The position numbers and the translations under genes are program-made. This document shows positions 30,604-37,622 of a stretch of 40,409 nt of DNA, piece after piece. Each line of letters begins with the position of its first letter. Within the stretch, counting starts at the first letter, position 1. The stretch is from the NCBI GenBank assembly GCA_964496575.1, contig CAZCAC010000077.1:1-40409 (forward strand), written 5' to 3'. The notes below the pieces were generated by a model. That model saw nothing but the letters and a program-made list of their open reading frames with translations, was not told the origin of the DNA and did no database searches. The DNA comes from CAZCAC01 sp964496575 (GTDB lineage: Bacteria > Planctomycetota > UBA1135 > GCA-002686595).

Positions 30604-32198
30604 ATTCCCTTCGCCGATTCTTCGCCACCGGCCATCGCGCGCCGCTGCGCCGCGTGAGCCTGGAGAAGGCCCGGGCCGGGTCGACGCGCCGTCGAGCCCA
30701 GCCCTTGCCGCAGGCGGGGGAGAAGGTCGGTGTCGCGCTGGCCACGACGATCCTGGCGACGCTCCTGATCGGCAGCGGCGCCGAGCTGGAGATCCAGGGT
30801 TGGTTCGGGCTCTTCTCGTTGATCGGCGTCGGGCTCACTCTCTTCCTGCGCTACCTCTTCGACTTCCGGCGCTACGTCCTGAACTCGCTCTCTCGAGTCC
30901 TGATCCTCGCCGGCTTCCTGCTGCTCAGCCTCGCGACGCTGCGCACCTTCGACGCGTTCGTCAGCCTCGAGTACGCGGGGTTCCTGCCGCTCTCCTTCGT
31001 CAGCTTGACGATGGTGCTGGTGTGGAACCGATCGGTGGCGATCGAGGCGGTGATCTTCGCCGCGAGCTTGCTCGCGCTGTACCTGTTCCTCCACACCGAC
31101 TCCGGTGCGGCAGGAGTGAGAGGACTGGTCGTCGCCGTCACCGGTGCCCTCGTCGCGGCGATGGCCGCGCGGCACGTGCGGCGTCGTTCGGCGCTCGTTC
31201 GCGTCGGGCTGGTCACCGGCTTCTCGCAGGCGATCGTGGCGGGCACGTTCGTACTGATGCGACCGGAAGAGATGTCGGGAGCGACGCAGCTCCTGATCCT
31301 CTTCTTGCTCGCGCTGCAAGGTCTGGTGGTCGGGTTGTTGCTCACCGGTCTGTTGCCCTCCATCGAGCGCGTCTTCTCGGTGACCACGGACATCAGTCTG
31401 CTCGAGCTGGGCAACACGCACGAGCAACCCCTCCTGCGCAAGCTCCTGCTCGAGGCGCCCGGTACGTTCCACCACTCCTACATCGTCGGCCTGCTCTCCG
31501 AGGCCGCGGCGGAAGCGGTGGGAGGCAACGCGCTCCTGGCCCGCGTCGGTGCGCTGTACCACGACATCGGTAAGCTCAACAAGCCGGGCTACTTCGCCGA
31601 GAACGATCCGGAAGCTCGTGCACGCCACCAGGACCTGACGCCGGAGATGAGCATGTTGATCATCTCGGCGCACACCCGCGACGGGGTCGAGCTCGGCCGT
31701 TACTACCACCTGCCGGAAGCGATCCTCGAGTTCATGCCCGAGCACCACGGCACCTCGCTGATCGAGTACTTCTACCACGAGGCGCAGGAGATCCGCGGGC
31801 CGGAGAACGTCAGCGAGGACAACTTCCGCTATCCGGGGCCGAAGCCGCAACGGATCGAGACCGCGATCGTGATGATCGCGGACGCCGCGGAGGCGATCAG
31901 CCGGCAGATGCCCGATCCCAACCAGACCAGGCTGCGCGAGATGGTGCACGACCTCGCGCACAAGCGGCTCATGGACCGCCAGTTCGAGGAGTGCCACCTG
32001 ACCCTCTCCGACCTGGCCCTGATCGAGGGCGCGTTCGCCCGCGTCCTCCAGGCGATCTACCACCAGCGGCCGACGTATCCGCGCGGCAAGCCGAACCCCT
32101 CCGACCTCTCGAAGCCGAGCGAGGAGCGCCTGGCGGCGCGCAAGGGCAAGGAGCGGGGCCCCGAATCGAAGAGGATCGCCACCGGATCGCGCCGATGA
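30600..32198 (+). CDS. Membrane HD phosphohydrolase (PgpH/YqfF-like), lacking the usual extracellular domain
   Basis: 532 residues from TTG 30600, which overlaps the phoH stop (TTGA), with GAGGAGGAG as Shine-Dalgarno. The N-terminal half holds about seven membrane segments (ATTILATLLIGSGA through LLILFLLALQGLVVGLLLTG). The HD domain follows: EAPGTFHHSYIVGLLSEAAA, LYHDIGKLNKPGYFAEN, then MPEHHGTSLIEYFYHEA. The related PgpH of Gram-positives breaks down c-di-AMP and is about 710 residues, with a large outside domain between TM1 and TM2; here that domain is missing. The 3' end overlaps ybeY (ATGA). Whether the substrate is c-di-AMP in this organism is inference. Confidence 0.92.
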   Translation: MNSLRRFFATGHRAPLRRVSLEKARAGSTRRRAQPLPQAGEKVGVALATTILATLLIGSGAELEIQGWFGLFSLIGVGLTLFLRYLFDFRRYVLNSLSRVLILAGFLLLSLATLRTFDAFVSLEYAGFLPLSFVSLTMVLVWNRSVAIEAVIFAASLLALYLFLHTDSGAAGVRGLVVAVTGALVAAMAARHVRRRSALVRVGLVTGFSQAIVAGTFVLMRPEEMSGATQLLILFLLALQGLVVGLLLTGLLPSIERVFSVTTDISLLELGNTHEQPLLRKLLLEAPGTFHHSYIVGLLSEAAAEAVGGNALLARVGALYHDIGKLNKPGYFAENDPEARARHQDLTPEMSMLIISAHTRDGVELGRYYHLPEAILEFMPEHHGTSLIEYFYHEAQEIRGPENVSEDNFRYPGPKPQRIETAIVMIADAAEAISRQMPDPNQTRLREMVHDLAHKRLMDRQFEECHLTLSDLALIEGAFARVLQAIYHQRPTYPRGKPNPSDLSKPSEERLAARKGKERGPESKRIATGSRR

Positions 32199-32647
32199 CC
32201 GTCCAGGTCGGCGGTGAGGTCGAGATCGAGCCGGCCGTGATGGAGGGGCTGGAGAGCGCCGTCGAGGCTGCCTTGCGGCAGGGCGGCCGGAGTGGTCTCG
32301 ACGTCGACGTGGTCGTGGTCTCTGACGCGACGCTGGCGCGCTTGCACGGACGCTTCCTCGGCGATGAGTCGAACACCGACGTGATGGCCTTCGACCTGGG
32401 CGGGGAGGACGAGGGTCCACAAGGCGAGATCTACGTCAGTATCGATCGCGCGAAGGCGCGCGCGGTCGCGCGGGACGTGGCGCTCGCCAGGGAGCTCGCG
32501 CTGTACGCGGTGCACGGAGCGCTGCACCTGTGCGGCTTCGACGACCACGCCGACGAGGATCGCCAGAGGATGAGAGAGCTCGAGGCGCGGGTGCTCGATG
32601 AGCTGGGGTATTCACCCGACGATGCTCCTCACGACCTGGGAGCGTGA
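32195..32647 (+). CDS. ybeY: Endoribonuclease YbeY (rRNA maturation)
   Basis: 150 residues; ATG overlaps the upstream TGA (ATGA). FLGDESNTDVMAFDL and GEIYVSIDRAKARA lead to the metal site HGALHLCGFDDH (107-118). The usual motif is HGxLHLxGYDH; here the third His comes one residue later (FDDH), a small departure that may be a lineage variant. YbeY is a Zn-dependent endoribonuclease acting in 16S rRNA 3' processing and ribosome quality control. It is the third gene of the coupled phoH - HD - ybeY unit. The acidic tail (SPDDAPHDLGA) is not conserved. Confidence 0.95.
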   Translation: MTVQVGGEVEIEPAVMEGLESAVEAALRQGGRSGLDVDVVVVSDATLARLHGRFLGDESNTDVMAFDLGGEDEGPQGEIYVSIDRAKARAVARDVALARELALYAVHGALHLCGFDDHADEDRQRMRELEARVLDELGYSPDDAPHDLGA

Positions 32648-32880
32648 TCGACACGGCGTTCGGCGGTGATGGTTGCGCATCGCGCGTCGGCGATGGATTC
32701 GATGGGACGCGAACACCTCTCCGGACAAAAAAAGTGCGAAAAAATCAGCGCGGTCTCACGTTCGCACCGATGGCGGCGAGATGGTCGCAGTTGAGCTTCA
32801 TTCGCCCAGGAACCTCCGATCTCGACTTCGGCCTCGAGTGTTCGTCACGTGGGTCGATGCACATGTAGCTCGGCGCGTGC
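32648..32880 (+). promoter_or_regulatory. A-tract region with inverted repeat upstream of the sigma-factor gene
   Basis: Two A-tracts, A7 (32727-32733) and A6 (32739-32744), lie about one helical turn apart and stand out in GC-rich surroundings; they should bend the DNA. GTGCGAA (32734-32740) and TTCGCAC (32761-32767) form a perfect 7-bp inverted repeat overlapping them. Neither forms a gene. Role as a curved upstream activation site or regulator site is inference. Confidence 0.45.
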
Positions 32881-32908
32881 TTGAACTGCGCGACCAGTAT
32901 CGTATTCA
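32881..32908 (+). promoter_or_regulatory. Possible sigma-70 promoter of the sigma-factor gene
   Basis: TTGAAC (32881-32886) and TATTCA (32903-32908) are separated by 16 nt. The expected start of transcription (~32914) gives a 5' leader of about 38 nt to the ATG at 32952. Confidence 0.45.
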
Positions 32909-32951
32909 CGCGTTCATGCGAGGCGGCAAAGGCACTACTAGGTTGCCCGCG

Positions 32952-33776
32952 ATGGAGACAGTGAGCAGAACAAAGGAACCGGTGCACGGTCACGATCACG
33001 GAGAAGGTCGAGTTCAACGACCAGAGCACGACCACGGAGAACGCGAATCTCTCTGGTGCGCGTATCGCGCGGAACCGAGTGACGAAACGCGCAATGCTCT
33101 GGTCGAGTCGTATCAGGATTTCGTTCGGGACATCACCCGTCGATTCGCCGTGAGGCTCCCTCGCAACGTCGACCGGGGTGATCTGACCACCGCCGCCAGT
33201 GTGGGACTGATGTCGGCGATCCGCGGGTTCGATCCGGAGCGCGGGGTACGCTTCGAGTCCTACTGCGAGCTGCGGGTCAAGGGCGCCTTGCTCGACGAGC
33301 TGCGGACGCAGGACTGGCTGCCGCGGCCGTGGAGACAGCGTCTGGAGCTGCAAAAACGCATCCTCGAGAAGCTCCGCGCACGGGAGAACCGCGAGCCCGC
33401 GGATGCGGAGGTGGCCGAGGCGATGGACATGCCGGTCGACCTGTACCAGCAGCTCTTCGGCGTTGGCCTCCCCGGAGTGCCCTCCGGCTCGATGTCGTTC
33501 GACGACGGCGGCGACGACTCGATGCTCAGCCTCGAAGTGGTGCCCGACACCTCCCTCGACATCCCCGGAGAGAGCCTCACGCGCGACGAGTTGCTCAGCC
33601 TGGTCACCCAGCGCCTCTCCGAGCAGGAGTACCGGATCCTGTACCTGCGCTACTGGGAAGGCCTCTCGATGCGCGAGATCGGCGAGCTGATGACGCTCTC
33701 GGAGTCCCGCGTCTGCAAGATCCACGCCCGCCTGATCGAGCGCCTCCAGGACCGCCTGCGGGTTCATCAGGATTGA
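32952..33776 (+). CDS. Sigma-28 family RNA polymerase sigma factor (FliA/WhiG-like)
   Basis: 274 residues from ATG 32952 (METVSRTKEP); in-frame ATG 32916 and GTG 32961 are alternatives. An odd His/Asp-rich head (HGHDHGEG, EHDHGERE) precedes the sigma domains. Region 2: DRGDLTTAASVGLMSAIRGF, then FESYCELRVKGALLDELRTQ and DWLPRPWRQRL, matching FliA. Region 4: LSEQEYRILYLRYWEGLSMR, then EIGELMTLSESRVCKIHARL. It directs polymerase to a -35/-10 class distinct from sigma-70. FliA controls flagella and WhiG sporulation; no flagellar or anti-sigma gene is near, so the regulon is unknown. It has its own promoter-like site and stands as a single gene. Confidence 0.94.
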   Translation: METVSRTKEPVHGHDHGEGRVQRPEHDHGERESLWCAYRAEPSDETRNALVESYQDFVRDITRRFAVRLPRNVDRGDLTTAASVGLMSAIRGFDPERGVRFESYCELRVKGALLDELRTQDWLPRPWRQRLELQKRILEKLRARENREPADAEVAEAMDMPVDLYQQLFGVGLPGVPSGSMSFDDGGDDSMLSLEVVPDTSLDIPGESLTRDELLSLVTQRLSEQEYRILYLRYWEGLSMREIGELMTLSESRVCKIHARLIERLQDRLRVHQD

Positions 33777-33795
33777 GAGGAGAGGCCGCGCTCTG

Positions 33796-33836
33796 AAAAA
33801 GAGCGAGGGCCCGAGGCATGGCCTCGAACCCTCGCT
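33796..33836 (-). terminator. Strong Rho-independent terminator on the minus strand
   Basis: Read on the minus strand: AGCGAGGG, 2-nt mismatch, CGAGGC, loop CAT, GCCTCG, 2-nt mismatch, CCCTCGCT, then CTTTTTC. The outer stem is 8 bp and the inner 6 bp. The T-run exists only on the minus strand, so a minus-strand transcript from the right ends here, opposing the sigma-factor gene. Confidence 0.8.
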
Positions 33837-33937
33837 GTCCCGATGCCGGTCCAATCCTGGTGGTGGACCAGCGGACGGCGGTTCCCACTCAGGGTGCCCT
33901 CAGGCGACCCTCCGCGTCCGCGAGCCCGAAGGGGGCT

Positions 33938-34102
33938 CTAGCAACGGGAAACGTATCGTCTGAATCTGTCCCCACGGATCCAGCGGATACGCACCTCCTC
34001 CATTCGCCGGGCGGACCCGTCCCCACAAACCCGCCAGCGAAACACAGCGGCGCGACCCTCGGGGGAGTTCCCCGCTCCCCGGGTGCGCCACAACTCCTCC
34101 AT
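33938..34102 (-). CDS. Putative 54-residue Arg-rich small protein
   Basis: The frame starts MEELWRTRGAGNSPEGRAAV on the minus strand with GAGGGGGA just before the ATG and ends about 100 nt before the minus-strand terminator. A second in-frame ATGGAGGAG occurs inside (MEEVRIRWIRG), so the sequence AATGGAGGAG is present twice. It has no known homologue that I recognise and is short and Arg-rich, as expected from chance GC-rich sequence. It is kept because of the transcript signals around it. Confidence 0.25.
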   Translation of the reverse strand: MEELWRTRGAGNSPEGRAAVFRWRVCGDGSARRMEEVRIRWIRGDRFRRYVSRC

Positions 34103-34734
34103 TCCCCCTCGTCCGTCGACCTCGCGAGTGCCTCACGAGATTGATAGGGGCGAACGCCAGACTGTCTGGTGAAGGGATCCCGGGTCGGGACGCAGGCCTT
34201 CCAGGCGCTCGGCGTCCAAGTCGTTGTCTCCGGGGCTTCCATGATTTTGTCCATACGAGCTGAATGGCGTTCGCTGGGAAAACCGGCAGCATCGAGGGAA
34301 GGCGCAGCCCCGCCCCGACCAGGAGGCCAGAGCGGGGCGCCTGGAGGGAGAAGAGAGGCTTCTCCAGACCAGAGCGTCCTCACCGAGATACGTCAGGATT
34401 CCACGCTTGTCGCCCCTCGGTGACGTCACTGGCTTGGATCGACGACGTTCGGCAGCTCGGCTACCCCAGGGGGGCCCGCGGCTTTGCGTCCCAGCCTCGC
34501 GGCTGGTTTGCCTTGTCGCGCCATCGAGAGGGCGAAGGAGAATACTTCGAAATCGCAATTAGGCAAGCGGGAGGCCCGGGGTTTCGTTGCGAACCCTTTT
34601 CCCCCCTCCTCAAGCTCTTGCAAGAGAACGACTTGCGGGGCCTCCCGGGCGCCTCCGAGGAGCGTCCGGGAGCGCTTTTCGGGATCTCCAATTCCCGTTG
34701 GAAAGGCCTTCCCGGTGCCCTCCCGAGCGGGGGA
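34103..34734 (-). ncRNA. Region with signals of an unassigned minus-strand transcript
   Basis: On the minus strand, TTGCCT (34561-34566) and TATTCT (34539-34544), 16 nt apart, look like a promoter; with the terminator at 33796-33836 they bound about 735 nt. No long credible protein frame is present. Structure is plentiful: GCGAACGCCA (34150-34159) and TGGCGTTCGC (34265-34274) pair over 125 nt; CCAGACTGTCTGG (34157-34169); CCAGCC/GGCTGG (34491-34506); GGGAGGCCC (34569-34577) with GGGCCTCCC (34638-34646). This could be a structured RNA, a decayed gene, or the 3' part of the kdsA transcript. No match to RNase P, tmRNA or tRNA was seen. Confidence 0.3.
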
Positions 34735-35577
34735 TCACGGACGATTCTTTCGCACCACGGCGTGGAGCTCGAGGAGCTGGTCGAGCAGCGGGCCCAGGGT
34801 GTCCAGGAACAGCATGTTCGCCGCATCGGAGGGCGAGCTGTCGGGCTCGGGGTGCACCTCGAAGAAGAGCCCGTCGACGCTGCCCGTGGCCAGGGCGGCC
34901 CGCGCCAGCGGGGGCACCGCCTCCCGGTTGCCTCCGGTCGCCCCACCGAGCGACCCCGGCTCCTGGACCGAGTGGGTCGCGTCGAAGACCACCGGCGCTC
35001 CCGTGCTGGCGAGGTGCGGGAGGCCGCCCATGTCCACCACCAGCCGCCCGTAGCCGAAGGTCGTGCCGCGCTCGGTGACCAGGAGGTTCCGGTTCCCGCT
35101 CCGCCGGCACTTCTCGACCGCGTTCTTCATGTCCCAGGGCGCCAGGAACTGCCCCTTCTTCAGGTTGACCGCCCGCCCCGTCTCCGCGGCGGCGACCACC
35201 AGGTCGGTCTGGCGGCAGAGGAAGGCGGGGATCTGCAGGAGGTCGACCACCTCCGCCACCGGGGCGCACTGCTCGGGGTGGTGCACGTCGGTGGTCACCG
35301 GCAGCGCGAAGCGGCGCTTGACCTCCTCGAACCAGGTGAGCCCCGTCTCGATCCCCGGACCGCGGCCGGAGCCCAGGCTGGAGCGGTTGGCCTTGTCGAA
35401 GCTCGCCTTGAAGATCAGCGGTACGTCTCGCGGGGCACAGAGCTCCCTGAGCTCGCCGGCGATCTCGAGGGTCAGCTCCAGGGACTGGAGGACGCACGGC
35501 CCGGCGATCAGGAACAGCCGCGTGTCTCCGATCGTCTGGTCGGCCAGCTGGATGGTGCGGTTGGAGGAGGGGCTCAT
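34735..35577 (-). CDS. kdsA: 3-deoxy-8-phosphooctulonate (KDO-8-P) synthase
   Basis: 280 residues from the ATG at 35577. LFLIAGPCVLQSLELTLEIA (21-40) carries Cys28 at the position that marks the metal-dependent class (Aquifex type), where E. coli has Asn. VPLIFKASFDKANRSSLGSG, TTDVHHPEQCAPVAEVVDLL, then IPAFLCRQTDLV and FDATHSVQEPG are family landmarks. It condenses phosphoenolpyruvate with arabinose-5-phosphate to make KDO-8-P for LPS inner core. This supports an LPS-containing Gram-negative. It is 8 nt downstream of the diacylglycerol-kinase-like gene, apparently in one minus-strand operon. Confidence 0.97.
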   Translation of the reverse strand: MSPSSNRTIQLADQTIGDTRLFLIAGPCVLQSLELTLEIAGELRELCAPRDVPLIFKASFDKANRSSLGSGRGPGIETGLTWFEEVKRRFALPVTTDVHHPEQCAPVAEVVDLLQIPAFLCRQTDLVVAAAETGRAVNLKKGQFLAPWDMKNAVEKCRRSGNRNLLVTERGTTFGYGRLVVDMGGLPHLASTGAPVVFDATHSVQEPGSLGGATGGNREAVPPLARAALATGSVDGLFFEVHPEPDSSPSDAANMLFLDTLGPLLDQLLELHAVVRKNRP

Positions 35578-35585
35578 CGCTGGAG

Positions 35586-36491
35586 TCAGGGGACGAGGAG
35601 TCGGAAGCGGGAACCGGTGACCTCGAGCTCGACCGGGGTCTCGCCGAAGGGGTCGCCGTCGACGTGGTAGGGGACCGGGCGCGCCGAGCTTACCCGGACG
35701 CGTCGCGCGCGTCGCATCTCGATCGGGCCGCCCGGGATCCAGCCGAGGAAGAAGCGGACGACGAAGGAGATCAACCGGAAGCGGCCGCAGTGGCGGAAGA
35801 GGAAGATCTCGAACTTCCCGTCGTCGAGCACCCGCTCGGGGGAGAGCTTGATCAGCCCGCCGTAGTGAATCAGGTTGCTGCAGAGGACCTGGAGGCAGGG
35901 GTAGGGCACGGGCTCGCCGTCGAGCTCGACGGTCAAGGGGTCCAGCGAAGTACGCCAGTAGGCCCGGATCGCGGCCGGGAAGTAGTGCCACTTGCTCATC
36001 CTGCCCTGCACCCGGTGGTCGTCGACGTCCTTCACCACCAGCGCGTCGGGGCCGACGCCGGTGATCAGGAAGGAGAGGTGTCCGTTGACCAGGGCGAGAT
36101 CGACCTCGACCGTCCGCCCCGCCTCGAGCATCGCCAGGACGGGCTCGACGGTGCGGGGCAGGCGGAGGTCCGCGCCCAGGGCGTTGCCGGTGCCCATCGG
36201 CACGACCCCGATCGGAGTCGTATCCACCCCGGCGCCCCGGTACAGGCCGGCGAGCACCTCGCGCAGGGTGCCGTCCCCGCCGACCGAGACGATCTGTTCG
36301 ACCTCGCCCGGGCCCAGGCGCCCCGCCCGCTCGCGAGCCTCGCCGGGGCCGCCGGTGAGCAGGAGCTCGACCTCCCGGCCGCGGCGCCTCAGGCCCTCGG
36401 CCAGCTCGCGTCCGATCGACGCGCCGCCGCCCCGTCCCGAGACCGGGTTGGCGACGATCAGCGTGCGGTGGGGGGATGCTGCGGCGGACAC
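35586..36491 (-). CDS. Diacylglycerol kinase-family lipid kinase (YegS/DgkB-like)
   Basis: 301 residues from GTG 36491 (VSAAASPHRTLIVANPVSGR). Landmarks of the DAGK catalytic domain: NPVSGRGGG (14-22), IVSVGGDGTLREVLAG and GVVPMGTGNALGADLRLP. The C-terminal half (SNLIHYGGLIKLSPERVLDD, then GKFEIFLFRH and PYHVDGDPFGETPVELEV) is typical of the family. It phosphorylates a lipid alcohol with ATP; the lipid substrate is not readable. There is no good Shine-Dalgarno at the GTG, so the start is moderately sure. It is first in the minus-strand pair with kdsA and diverges from the reductase gene at 36574. Confidence 0.92.
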   Translation of the reverse strand: MSAAASPHRTLIVANPVSGRGGGASIGRELAEGLRRRGREVELLLTGGPGEARERAGRLGPGEVEQIVSVGGDGTLREVLAGLYRGAGVDTTPIGVVPMGTGNALGADLRLPRTVEPVLAMLEAGRTVEVDLALVNGHLSFLITGVGPDALVVKDVDDHRVQGRMSKWHYFPAAIRAYWRTSLDPLTVELDGEPVPYPCLQVLCSNLIHYGGLIKLSPERVLDDGKFEIFLFRHCGRFRLISFVVRFFLGWIPGGPIEMRRARRVRVSSARPVPYHVDGDPFGETPVELEVTGSRFRLLVP

Positions 36492-36573
36492 GGGGGAGAG
36501 TCTATCCGAAGGCACCCCGAGTTCCCGGGGTGGCGCTTGACCCGCACCGTCCGCGGTTGATCCTCTCTGGAGC

Positions 36574-37512
36574 GTGACTGGCACGACTCTTCCCCCGACC
36601 CTCGTCCTCGGCGGCAGCGGCTTCCTCGGGGTGCACGTCCTCGAGGCGGTCGCGGCGACCGGCCGGCGAGTGGTCAGCGCCGGCCGCCATTCCCCTCTGG
36701 ACCGCGCCGGGGCGGAGCACGCGCCCCTCGACGCGCTCGATGGTGACGCTCTGGAGGCGTTGCTCGAGCGACTCTCCCCCGACCGCGTGATCAACTGCTG
36801 TGCTCTCGCGCGGGGCGGGGACTGCGAGGAGCGGCCGGAGTGCGCCGATCGGCTCAACGCGGAGCTCCCCGAGGCGCTCGGGCGCTGGGCGGGGCGGACG
36901 GGGGCGAGGCTCGTCCACGTCTCCACCGACCTGGTCTTCGGCGGCGAGCCGCCCCGCGCCGCGGGGTACCGCGAGGAGGATTCCCCCGGGCCGCTGTCGA
37001 TCTACGGGAACAGCAAGGCGGCGGGGGAAGCGGCGCTGCTCGCGGCGAACCCGGCGGCGCTGGTGGCTCGCCTGCCGCTGCTCTTCGGGGACAGCCGCGG
37101 TCGGGGGCTGGGGGCGTCCGACTCGTTGCTCGCGGCCCTCGAGCGCGGGGGGCGGCGGCCGCGGCTCTTCGTCGACGAGTTCCGCACGCCGCTCGCCGTC
37201 GAGGAGGCGGCGGCGGCGCTGGTCGAGCTCGCCGGGTCGCCGGTCGCCGGTCTCCTCCACGTCGCCGGCCCCGAGCGGTTGAGTCGCTTCTCGCTCGGCC
37301 GGATCGTGCTCCTCGGCGCGGGGCGCTCCGAGGCGGAGATCGAGCGCTTCTTGCAGCCCGTACGGCAAGAGGAGCTCGACCTCGCGGCCCTGCGCCCGGC
37401 GGACGTCTCGCTAGATACTCGCCGGGCGAGGTCGTTCTTGCGCTCGCCGCTCTCGGCGCCGCGTGAGCGCTTTCGGCCGTCTTCACCGGACGGAGCTCCC
37501 GGCGCTCCTTGA
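36574..37512 (+). CDS. RmlD-like NAD(P)-dependent sugar-nucleotide reductase (extended SDR)
   Basis: 312 residues, GTG start. The Rossmann motif LVLGGSGFLGVHVLEAV (10-26), then RVINCCALARGGDCEERPEC, LVHVSTDLVFGGEPP and the active-site YGNSKAAGE (YxxxK) match RmlD-type dTDP-4-dehydrorhamnose reductases. It may reduce a nucleotide-sugar keto group for surface polysaccharide, but no rml partner genes are near. The Gly-rich end (SSPDGAPGAP) is unconserved. It diverges from the lipid-kinase gene across an 82-nt gap, which should hold both promoters; TTGACC (36538-36543) may be a -35 but no -10 is clear. Confidence 0.88.
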   Translation: MTGTTLPPTLVLGGSGFLGVHVLEAVAATGRRVVSAGRHSPLDRAGAEHAPLDALDGDALEALLERLSPDRVINCCALARGGDCEERPECADRLNAELPEALGRWAGRTGARLVHVSTDLVFGGEPPRAAGYREEDSPGPLSIYGNSKAAGEAALLAANPAALVARLPLLFGDSRGRGLGASDSLLAALERGGRRPRLFVDEFRTPLAVEEAAAALVELAGSPVAGLLHVAGPERLSRFSLGRIVLLGAGRSEAEIERFLQPVRQEELDLAALRPADVSLDTRRARSFLRSPLSAPRERFRPSSPDGAPGAP

Positions 37513-37568
37513 CGCGCGGGGGCGGCGGCGTTGAAGTGGCGCGCTGCCCTCCCACCCTGCTTTCCCCT

Positions 37569-37610
37569 CCTGCTTTCTGCGCGCAACCCGCAGATACCGA
37601 CCAAGAGTAG
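37569..37610 (+). repeat. 42-nt shared 5'-leader element, copy 2 (before valS)
   Basis: It matches 3146-3187 at 36 of 42 positions, same orientation, and ends 12 nt before the valS ATG. Here the inverted repeat is weaker: TCTGCG pairs with CGCAGA (6 bp), and the changes in the right arm are not compensated in the left arm. So sequence rather than pairing appears conserved. Confidence 0.7.
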
Positions 37611-37622
37611 ATCAGGAACTCC

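Noticed and set aside
33840..33900. tRNA or tmRNA 3' end on the minus strand (TCCACCACCA)
   Set aside because: No cloverleaf or T-loop can be built, and tmRNA and RNase P core sequences are absent in the region.
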